A DNA stretch of 5,374 nucleotides from DATEZO01 sp035255485. GTDB taxonomy: Bacteria; Pseudomonadota; Gammaproteobacteria; Burkholderiales; Burkholderiaceae_D. The stretch is from contig DATEZO010000316.1 of NCBI GenBank assembly GCA_035255485.1, forward strand, positions 1-5,374, in the 5' to 3' direction. Within the stretch, counting starts at the first letter, position 1; each line of letters starts with the position of its first letter. The position numbers and the translations under genes are program-made. Positions 1 through 5,374 of the stretch are shown here, piece after piece. The notes under the pieces were generated by a model. It did no database searches. It saw nothing but the letters and a program-made list of their open reading frames with translations, and had not been told where the DNA came from.

Positions 1-2430
1 CTGCTGTCGCAGATCGCGACCGTGGTCGATGGCCAGGAAGAGCAGGAAACCCTGGCGCTGTACAACGGCCGGCATACCCTGGCGCTGGATGTATTGAAAG
101 CGCAAGGGCAAAACACGATCGACGTGGCGGATGGGTTGACGGCCGCGCTCAGGGAACTCGAGCCGACCATGAAGGCGCTCTATCCCGGCGTGAGAATCGA
201 GGTCATCAAGGATGGCTCGCGACAGATTCGCGTTGGCGTGGAAAACGTGCGCCGCACCCTGCTCGAGGGTGCGGCGCTGACAGTGTTGATCGTGTTCCTG
301 TTCCTGAATTCATGGCGCTCAACCGTGATTACCGGCCTGACGCTGCCGGTGGCTTTGATCGGCACCTTTCTGTTCATGTACATGTTCGGCTTTACCATCA
401 ACATGATCACGCTGATGGCCTTGTCGCTGTGCGTCGGCCTGTTGATCGACGATGCGATCGTGGTGCGTGAAAACATCGTGCGCCACGCCGGCATGAAGGT
501 CAACGGCCGGTTCAAGAGCCACCGCAGCGCAGCGCTGGAAGGCACCGCGGAAATCGGCCTGGCGGTGCTGGCAACCACCTTCTCGATCGTGGCGGTATTT
601 TTGCCGGTCGGTTTCATGGGCGGCATCATCGGCCGCTTCTTTCACCAGTTCGGCATTACCGTTACCGCGGCGGTGCTGATTTCCATGTTCGTGTCGTTTA
701 CGCTTGACCCGATGCTGTCGTCGCTCTGGCCCGATCCGGCGGTGCATGGCGAACACGGCCCACGCACCGGGCTCTATGCCAGGACCATCGGCCGCGTGCT
801 GGCATGGTTCGAATCCGTGGTGCAATCGGTCTCTGCCACCTACCAGGTGCTGCTGAAATGGTCTCTCCTGCATCGCAAATGGACGCTGGCGCTGGCGCTG
901 GCGACGTTTTTTGCCGGACTGGCGATTCCGGCGCTCGGCCTGATCGGCACCGAATTCGTGCCGCAGGCCGACTATTCCGAAACCGGCGTCACTTATTACA
1001 CCCCGGTCGGCTCGTCGCTGGAATTCACCGAAAGCAAGGCACGCCAGGTGGAAGCGGTATTGCGCGAGTTTCCAGAAGTGCGCGACCTATACACCACGGT
1101 CAACACCGGTGCGGCACAGGGCAAGAACTACGCCACCACCTTCGTGCGTCTGATACCGCGCAACCAGCGCCAGCGCAGCACGGGACAGATGAGCATTCCG
1201 CTGCGCAACCGACTGACACAGATCGCCGGCATCACGGTGACGCACATCGGTGCGCTGGACGGTGTCGGCGGCGACAACAAGCAGATCCGACTGAGCCTCC
1301 TGGGCAGCGACCTGAAGGAACTGGCAAGGTTGTCGGAGCAGGCACAGGCGAAGCTGCGTGCGATCCCCGGCCTGGTTGATCTCGATTCCAGCCTGAAGGC
1401 GGAAAAGCCGACGGTTTCAGTCGAGCCGCGACGCGACATTGCGGCTGACCTGGGAATTGGCGTCGGACAGATCGGCGGCGCGTTGCGGCCGTTGCTGGCC
1501 GGTGAAGCCGCCAGCAGCTGGCGCGCGCCGGACGATGAAAACTATGACGTCAGCGTGCGGCTGGCGCCGTCCGACCGTAATGCGACGGAAGACCTGTCGC
1601 GCCTGATGCTGGCCAGTTCACAAACCAATCCGGACGGCTCGCCGAAAATGGTGCCGCTGCGCCAGGTGGCGGATATCAAGCCATCGACCGGCGCCAACCA
1701 GATCAACCGGCGCGACCTGAACCGGGAAGTGGAATTATCGGCCAACGTGGTCGGCCGCTCCGCCGGCCAGGTCAGCGCCGACGTCAGGCAGGCGCTCGAC
1801 AGCATGCACTGGCAGCCGGGCTATCGCTACCAGATCGGCGGCGCGACCAAGAACATGCAGGAATCCTTCGGCTACGCCTTGTCGGCGCTGGCGCTGGCAA
1901 TCGTATTCATCTACATGATCCTGGCATCGCAGTTCGCCAGCTTCCTGCAGCCGCTGGCGATCATGTCGGCGTTGCCGCTGACACTGATTGGCGTGTTCCT
2001 GTCGCTGCTGCTGTTTCGCTCGACGCTGAACCTGTTCTCGATCATCGGTTTCATCATGCTGATGGGACTGGTGACCAAGAATGCGATCCTGCTGGTCGAT
2101 TTCGCCAACCAGGCGCGCAAGTCCGGCACGGCACGCACCGCAGCATTGCTGGAAGCCGCGCAGGTGCGCCTGCGGCCGATCCTGATGACCACGCTGGCGA
2201 TGGTATTCGGCATGGTGCCGCTGGCCTTCGGCATGGCCGAGGGTTCCGAGCAGCGAGCCCCGATGGGGCAGGCGGTCATCGGCGGCATCATCACCTCGTC
2301 GCTGCTGACGCTGGTCGTGGTGCCGGTGATCTACACCTATCTGGACGATTTCACCGTCTGGGTCAAACGGCACTGGCATCCCGCCCCGGCAGCCGGCGGA
2401 CGGCAACAAGCCCAACCGGAACACACATGA
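1..2430 (+). CDS. RND multidrug efflux permease (AcrB/HAE1-like), 5'-truncated by window edge
   Basis: This is an inner-membrane proton/drug antiporter subunit that would work with a periplasmic adaptor and an outer-membrane channel. The frame is open from base 1, so the true start lies upstream; the GTG at 22 is internal. The 809 visible residues line up with AcrB from about residue 257 on, so roughly a quarter is missing. Residue numbers here count from base 1. TM4 carries the proton-relay pair Asp150-Asp151 in GLLIDDAIVV, and the partner lysine Lys693 lies in GLVTKNAILLVDF (codon at 2077). Their spacing is close to that of AcrB Asp407/408 and Lys940. Hydrophobic segments run at about 88-260 (TM2-6), 294-316 (TM7) and from 624 on (TM8-12). 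The large periplasmic porter/docking loop lies between TM7 and TM8. The paired Asp and the TKNA lysine support the HAE1 (drug) rather than the heavy-metal branch. The substrate cannot be read from the sequence. The frame is intact to the TGA. Confidence 0.95.
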   Translation: MLSQIATVVDGQEEQETLALYNGRHTLALDVLKAQGQNTIDVADGLTAALRELEPTMKALYPGVRIEVIKDGSRQIRVGVENVRRTLLEGAALTVLIVFLFLNSWRSTVITGLTLPVALIGTFLFMYMFGFTINMITLMALSLCVGLLIDDAIVVRENIVRHAGMKVNGRFKSHRSAALEGTAEIGLAVLATTFSIVAVFLPVGFMGGIIGRFFHQFGITVTAAVLISMFVSFTLDPMLSSLWPDPAVHGEHGPRTGLYARTIGRVLAWFESVVQSVSATYQVLLKWSLLHRKWTLALALATFFAGLAIPALGLIGTEFVPQADYSETGVTYYTPVGSSLEFTESKARQVEAVLREFPEVRDLYTTVNTGAAQGKNYATTFVRLIPRNQRQRSTGQMSIPLRNRLTQIAGITVTHIGALDGVGGDNKQIRLSLLGSDLKELARLSEQAQAKLRAIPGLVDLDSSLKAEKPTVSVEPRRDIAADLGIGVGQIGGALRPLLAGEAASSWRAPDDENYDVSVRLAPSDRNATEDLSRLMLASSQTNPDGSPKMVPLRQVADIKPSTGANQINRRDLNREVELSANVVGRSAGQVSADVRQALDSMHWQPGYRYQIGGATKNMQESFGYALSALALAIVFIYMILASQFASFLQPLAIMSALPLTLIGVFLSLLLFRSTLNLFSIIGFIMLMGLVTKNAILLVDFANQARKSGTARTAALLEAAQVRLRPILMTTLAMVFGMVPLAFGMAEGSEQRAPMGQAVIGGIITSSLLTLVVVPVIYTYLDDFTVWVKRHWHPAPAAGGRQQAQPEHT

Positions 2431-2516
2431 TGGATAAATTAGCGACTGCCCCGCGTTTACAGGCGTTCATGCCAGCGATGCCACGGACTGCCGGCAATTG
2501 CGCGGCATTCGGCTGG

Positions 2517-2559
2517 GTTTGCCGAGGTCGATCCGAATCGATCAAGACACCAGGCAAAC
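2517..2559. repeat. Nested inverted repeat in the gap after the RND gene
   Basis: The outer arms GTTTGCC (2517-2523) and GGCAAAC (2553-2559) are perfect reverse complements. Inside them TCGAT (2528-2532) and ATCGA (2537-2541) form a second perfect arm pair around the loop CCGA. No T-run follows, so it does not look like an intrinsic terminator. It lies in the 216-base gap (2431-2646), which otherwise holds no gene I can support. The arms are short and could be chance. Confidence 0.3.
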
Positions 2560-2613
2560 GACGGATTTGCGCCAACGAGACCCAGGTTAAGGATCTACAG
2601 GGCAATTCAGCGA

Positions 2614-2619
2614 TAAAAT
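2614..2619 (+). promoter_or_regulatory. Candidate -10 element for the PIMT-like / rhodanese / tolC operon
   Basis: TAAAAT matches the sigma70 -10 consensus TATAAT at five of six positions. It sits 27 bases before the chosen ATG at 2647, which would give a short leader of about 20 bases. No good -35 hexamer is visible at the expected distance (bases 2591-2596 read GGATCT). The call therefore rests on the -10 and on its position in the only sizeable gap before the operon. Confidence 0.3.
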
Positions 2620-2646
2620 GAAGCCTTTTTGCAATCGACTCTCGCC

Positions 2647-3312
2647 ATGAATATCGAACAAGCCCGTTTTAACATGATCGAACAGCAAATCCGTCCATGG
2701 GATGTGCTGGACCAGGATGTACTTGACCTGCTGCTGGTGGTCAAGCGCGAAGCCTTCGTGCCTGCCGCATACAAAAGCCTGGCATTCATCGATACCGAAA
2801 TTCCGCTGCCGTGCGGCGAAAACATGCTGTCGCCGAAGCTGGAAGCGCGCCTGCTGCAGGAGGCGGCGATCAAGAAGCATGAAAACGTGCTCGAAATCGG
2901 TGCCGGTTCCGGCTATATGGCGGCATTGCTGGCGTACAAGGCGCGGCATGTGACCACGGTCGAGATCGAACCGGAACTGCAGCACATGGCCGAAACCAGC
3001 CTGGCAAATTACGGCATCAGCAATGTGACCGTGGCCCTGGGCGACGGCGCGCGTGGCTGGGCCGGTTCCGGCCAGGGCAGCGCACCATACGACGTGATCA
3101 TGATTTCGGGCTCGCTGCCGCTACTGCCGGATGCCTTCCTGCAGCAGGTGAAGGTGGGCGGACGGATTCTGGCGATCATCGGCACGGCGCCGATCATGAG
3201 CGCCGAACTCATTACGCGCACCTCCGATATCGCCTACACCACCACGAAGCTTTTTGAAACCAGCGCCAAGCCGTTGCGTAATGCACTCGCGCCTTCGCGC
3301 TTCCAGTTTTAA
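2647..3312 (+). CDS. Protein-L-isoaspartate O-methyltransferase (PIMT/Pcm) family protein
   Basis: This is a cytoplasmic SAM-dependent methyltransferase of 221 residues, close to the usual PIMT length. The SAM-binding motif I is VLEIGAGSGYMAALLA at residues 81-96, followed by the acidic strand end VEIEPE (105-110) and the GDGARGW segment (132-138), as in Pcm. YDVIMISGSLPLLPDAFLQQ (148-167) matches the DxIxxxxAxxxxP region, and VGGRILAIIG (170-179) is the following strand. The N-terminus, MNIEQARFNMIEQQIRPW, is the conserved family opening, so I chose ATG 2647 over an in-frame TTG at 2629. No clear Shine-Dalgarno precedes it. The classical substrate loop GQTISxP is replaced by CGENMLSPK (56-64), so repair of isoaspartyl residues is likely but not assured. 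The stop overlaps the ribosome binding site of the rhodanese gene, indicating co-transcription. Confidence 0.88.
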   Translation: MNIEQARFNMIEQQIRPWDVLDQDVLDLLLVVKREAFVPAAYKSLAFIDTEIPLPCGENMLSPKLEARLLQEAAIKKHENVLEIGAGSGYMAALLAYKARHVTTVEIEPELQHMAETSLANYGISNVTVALGDGARGWAGSGQGSAPYDVIMISGSLPLLPDAFLQQVKVGGRILAIIGTAPIMSAELITRTSDIAYTTTKLFETSAKPLRNALAPSRFQF

Positions 3313-3320
3313 GGACGCCC

Positions 3321-3644
3321 ATGCAACATATCACCGCCCCGGAGCTGGCCGACTGGATCGCCGATCCGTCGCGTGACGATCCGGTCCTGCTGGATGTTCG
3401 CGAGCCGTGGGAATTCCAGACCTGCCATATCAACCGGGCGGTACCGATGCCGATCAATGCCATTCCGGTGCGCCACGCCGAGCTTGACCGGAATGCGCCG
3501 ATCGTCTGCGTCTGCCATCATGGCGCGCGCAGCGCCCAGGTCGCTGCCTTCCTGGAGCGCAACGGCTTTACGCAAATCATCAATCTGACCGGCGGCATGC
3601 ATGCCTGGGCGCTGCAGGTCGACAGCTCGATGCCCACTTATTGA
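3321..3644 (+). CDS. Single-domain rhodanese (sulfurtransferase)
   Basis: This is a 107-residue GlpE-sized rhodanese, expected in the cytoplasm since no signal peptide is seen. It would carry sulfur as a persulfide on the active-site cysteine. The domain fills the whole protein. The CH2A-like motif LLDVREPWEF lies at 23-32. The active-site loop CHHGARS at 65-71 supplies Cys65 and the six-residue anion-binding loop. The C-terminal hallmark INLTGGMHAW is at 87-96. Cys63, two residues before the catalytic cysteine, is an additional thiol. The start is supported by AAGGA at 3311-3315, which overlaps the stop of the preceding methyltransferase gene, so the two are very probably translated from one transcript. 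The sulfur donor and acceptor cannot be inferred from the sequence. Confidence 0.93.
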   Translation: MQHITAPELADWIADPSRDDPVLLDVREPWEFQTCHINRAVPMPINAIPVRHAELDRNAPIVCVCHHGARSAQVAAFLERNGFTQIINLTGGMHAWALQVDSSMPTY

Positions 3645-3699
3645 ACCCAACCCTCGACTCATCCACCGATTTGTTTTAACGACTCCAGCGGAGAACTGA

Positions 3700-5001
3700 A
3701 TGCGCCCTTCCCTTATTGCTACGCTTATCGCCAGCGCCGTGCTATCGATACCTACCCAGGCAGCGGATCTATTGCAGGTATACAGGGATGCACTCGCCAA
3801 CGATGCCCAGTACGCCAGTGCGCGCGCAGCAATGACCGCCGGAGAGGAAAAAACCACGCAAGGCCGCGCCGGCCTGCTGCCCACGATCGGTGTATCCGGC
3901 AGCCATACGCGCAGCGATCCGGATTCGGTACCGGGCAGCATCACCTCCAGCAACTACACCATATCGCTGTCGCAGCCGCTGTTTCGCTGGGTCAACTGGG
4001 AACTGTATCAGCAAGGCAAACTGACCACCGCCATCAGCGAAGCGCAGTTTGCGCAGGCGCAGCAGGACCTGATCGTGCGGGTGGCGCAGGCGTATTTCGA
4101 TGTACTGAACGCGCAGGATGTGCTGGCCTCGGTGCAGGCACAAAAAACCGCCATCACCGAACAGCTCGCCTCCGCCAAGCGCAATTTTGAAGTCGGTACC
4201 GCCACCATCACCGATACGCATGAAGCGCAGGCACGCTACGACCTGGCGGTAGCACAGGAATTCGCCGCCCAGAGCGACCTTGACATCAAGCGCACCGCGC
4301 TCCAGCAGATCATCGGCAAGGCACCGGGCGAACTGGCCGGCTTGCGCCCCGGCGTAAAGCTGAACGCGCCCGAGCCGGTGCAGATCGATCAGTGGGTGCA
4401 AAGCGCCCAGCAGCAAAACTACGGCGTGATGAGCCAGCAGCTGGCGCTTGAAATCGCCCAGCGCGACATCCGGAAAAACCGCGCCGGCCATCTGCCGACC
4501 CTGGATCTGGTTGCCAGCCGCGCTCACAGCAACCAGGGTGCCAGCGTGTTCAATCCGACCGGCACCATCGGCAATACCAACAACATCGGCGTGCAATGGG
4601 CGATTCCGCTGTTCTCCGGCTTCGCGGTCGACAGCCGGGTACGGGAGTCGATCGCCCTTGAGACCAAGGCTCGCGCCGATCTGGAAACCGCGCGCCGCAC
4701 TGCCGAGCAAGGTGCGCGCCAGGCTTATCTGGGCGTCAACAGCGGCCTGGCGCAGGTGAAGGCGCTGGAAGCGGCGGAAGTGTCCAGCCAGTCGGCGCTG
4801 GAATCCAACCGACTCGGCTATCAGGTCGGCGTACGCATCAATATCGATGTGCTGAATGCGCAGCAGCAGCTGTTTTCGACTCGCAAGGATCTCGCGAAAG
4901 CGCGCTACGATACCATCGTCAACGGCCTGCGCCTGAAATCCGCCGCAGGCACGCTGAAGGAAGCCGATCTGGCGCAGGTCAATACCCTGCTGAAACCCTG
5001 A
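3700..5001 (+). CDS. tolC: TolC-family outer-membrane efflux/secretion channel
   Basis: This 433-residue precursor forms the trimeric outer-membrane beta-barrel with a periplasmic alpha-tunnel used by RND pumps and type I secretion. A signal peptide spans 1-21, with likely cleavage at PTQA|ADLL. The mature protein begins with the TolC-type DLLQVYRDALANDAQY. The internal two-fold repeat of the family is clear. GLLPTIGVSGS (58-68) pairs with GHLPTLDLVAS (263-273), and ISLSQPLF (88-95) with VQWAIPLF (298-305). RVAQAYFDVLNAQ (127-139) pairs with the GARQAYLGVNSGL region (338-350). FEVGTATITDTHEAQARYDLA (163-183) resembles GYQVGVRINIDVLNAQQQL (373-391). Length and motifs fit the TolC/type I secretion group rather than the lipidated OprM/NodT group, since the signal peptide has no lipobox cysteine. 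CGGAGAA (3689-3695) is a good ribosome binding site for this ATG. A gap of 55 bases separates it from the rhodanese gene, with no terminator seen, so co-transcription is likely. Confidence 0.93.
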   Translation: MRPSLIATLIASAVLSIPTQAADLLQVYRDALANDAQYASARAAMTAGEEKTTQGRAGLLPTIGVSGSHTRSDPDSVPGSITSSNYTISLSQPLFRWVNWELYQQGKLTTAISEAQFAQAQQDLIVRVAQAYFDVLNAQDVLASVQAQKTAITEQLASAKRNFEVGTATITDTHEAQARYDLAVAQEFAAQSDLDIKRTALQQIIGKAPGELAGLRPGVKLNAPEPVQIDQWVQSAQQQNYGVMSQQLALEIAQRDIRKNRAGHLPTLDLVASRAHSNQGASVFNPTGTIGNTNNIGVQWAIPLFSGFAVDSRVRESIALETKARADLETARRTAEQGARQAYLGVNSGLAQVKALEAAEVSSQSALESNRLGYQVGVRINIDVLNAQQQLFSTRKDLAKARYDTIVNGLRLKSAAGTLKEADLAQVNTLLKP

Positions 5002-5007
5002 AGCGGG

Positions 5008-5046
5008 CAAGTTCCGCCCTGCGCGAACGCGTCGGGCGGAAACTTG
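5008..5046 (+). terminator. Strong hairpin after tolC, possible transcription terminator
   Basis: The left arm CAAGTTCCGCCC (5008-5019) pairs along its whole length with GGGCGGAAACTTG (5034-5046), leaving one bulged A. The apex can add GCG/CGC (5021-5023 and 5028-5030) around CGAA. It begins seven bases after the tolC stop. The stem is followed by mixed sequence and not by an immediate T-run. The nearest run of six T is at 5070-5075, which is too far for a textbook intrinsic terminator. It may still end the operon, or act as a 3'-end stabiliser of the tolC message. Confidence 0.5.
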
Positions 5047-5091
5047 GTACCCAGATACTCTTCCGTGTATTTTTTCAGAGCCGCTGTTTCC

Positions 5092-5122
5092 TTGCGCATA
5101 TTGCGTGAATTTCACCTATACT
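5092..5122 (+). promoter_or_regulatory. Candidate sigma70-type promoter for the gene at 5225
   Basis: The -10 hexamer TATACT (5117-5122) matches consensus at five of six positions. TTGCGC (5092-5097) could be a weak -35, matching in its first three bases, with a 19-base spacer that is slightly long. It lies in the AT-richer part of the 223-base gap between tolC and the next gene. It would give a leader of about 95 bases. The long spacer and weak -35 would suit an activated or regulated promoter. Confidence 0.4.
5105..5115. promoter_or_regulatory. Perfect palindrome GTGAA-T-TTCAC in promoter spacer, possible operator
   Basis: GTGAA (5105-5109) and TTCAC (5111-5115) are exact reverse complements around one central T. 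The site ends one base before the candidate -10 hexamer, so a bound dimeric regulator could block or twist the promoter. Five-base arms can occur by chance. The position is what makes it notable. I do not recognise the regulator. Confidence 0.3.
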
Positions 5123-5224
5123 CCCAGGTTATTAGCGATTGGCAGTGGCGACTTTCAACCAATATTCCGCGCCCGGATCAATCGGTCCCTGGATTTCCTG
5201 CAAATCCGATACAGGCCTTGAATC

Positions 5225-5374
5225 ATGAACCGGAAAATTCTTGCGGTGCTGGCGTGCGGTGTCGTCATGATGGCGCATGCCAATGACGACACGGAACTGA
5301 AAAACTGGTTCAACGACCCGTACTTTCAAATCAGTGCCGGCATGCCCGCCTGCCCCGTGCCGCTCGGCCCCTTG
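5225..5374 (+). CDS. Exported protein of unknown function, 3'-truncated by window edge
   Basis: Fifty codons are open from ATG 5225 to the end of the window with no stop. The N-terminus MNRKILAVLACGVVMMAHA has a basic start, a hydrophobic core and an AHA end, so signal peptidase I cleavage after residue 19 is likely. Cys11 lies too early in the core to be a convincing lipobox cysteine. The mature part begins with a polar stretch and then WFNDPYFQISAGMPACPVPL, with one cysteine at 43. From memory, similar WFNDPFFQ-type openings occur in small secreted BON-domain proteins of Burkholderiales, but no BON domain is visible in this fragment, so I leave it unnamed. The ribosome binding site is weak (ACAGG at 5211-5215). 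The start is chosen because it preserves the whole signal peptide. A candidate promoter lies upstream, so it is probably a separate transcription unit from tolC. Confidence 0.75.
   Translation, partial: MNRKILAVLACGVVMMAHANDDTELKNWFNDPYFQISAGMPACPVPLGPL

Noticed and set aside
319..873. Long - strand frames within the RND gene (also 1735-2424 and 3309-3953)
   Set aside because: They lie opposite well-supported genes and have His/Arg/Gln-rich composition typical of antisense frames in GC-rich coding DNA.
2427..2621. 64-codon open frame starting within the RND stop codon (ATGA overlap)
   Set aside because: There is no Shine-Dalgarno before it, the protein has no recognisable motif or membrane segment, and it ends in the promoter-like stretch before the next gene. 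It looks like chance coding in a GC-rich gap.
2629..2646. In-frame upstream TTG start for the PIMT-like protein
   Set aside because: The family opening MNIEQARFNMIEQQ begins at the ATG at 2647, and the six extra residues have no support or better ribosome binding site.
4905..5099. 64-codon - strand frame across the tolC end and hairpin
   Set aside because: Its N-terminal part looks protein-like, but most of it overlaps the tolC 3' end and the hairpin, and there is no family match I recognise.
3769..5115. 448-codon open frame on the - strand across tolC
   Set aside because: It is a mirror of the tolC frame in GC-rich DNA. The + strand protein has a signal peptide and the full TolC two-fold repeat, while the - strand product is rich in Arg, Gln and Gly with no family features.
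5044..5286. 80-codon + strand frame overlapping the start of the exported protein gene
   Set aside because: It runs through the hairpin end and the candidate promoter and overlaps the signal peptide region of the better-supported frame at 5225; its product has no features.

Overview
The window looks like an ordinary chromosomal segment of a GC-rich betaproteobacterium. The protein sequences and the gene order (methyltransferase, rhodanese, TolC) fit Burkholderiales, perhaps the Oxalobacteraceae. That placement is from memory of such neighbourhoods and not from a search. All four recognisable genes and the partial gene at the right edge are on the + strand. I found no mobile element, CRISPR array, tRNA, rRNA or phage gene.

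Layout. Bases 1-2430 hold the C-terminal three quarters of an inner-membrane RND (AcrB/HAE1-type) multidrug efflux permease whose 5' end lies outside the window. A gap of about 216 bases (2431-2646) follows. It has no convincing gene, but holds a nested inverted repeat and a -10-like hexamer close to the next start. Bases 2647-3312 encode a protein of the protein-L-isoaspartate O-methyltransferase (PIMT) family whose usual substrate loop is altered. Eight bases later comes a single-domain rhodanese (3321-3644) with a complete active-site loop. After a further 55 bases comes a TolC-family outer-membrane channel (3700-5001). Same-strand packing and good ribosome binding sites for the second and third genes suggest a pcm-like / rhodanese / tolC operon.

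Bases 5002-5224 hold a strong hairpin just after tolC, then an AT-richer stretch with a candidate sigma70-type promoter. A perfect odd palindrome fills part of that promoter's spacer. The gene starting at 5225 runs off the right edge. Its first 50 residues show a signal peptide and a short secreted N-terminus of unknown function.

How the genes may work together. The RND permease and the TolC channel are the inner and outer parts of the tripartite efflux architecture. No adaptor is visible, and two unrelated cytoplasmic enzymes separate the two genes, so a shared pump is only an inference. The TolC protein is of the type used by both RND pumps and type I secretion. I see no clear evidence for an undescribed system here. 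The points most worth checking are the altered PIMT loop, the palindrome within the candidate promoter and the unidentified exported protein at the edge.
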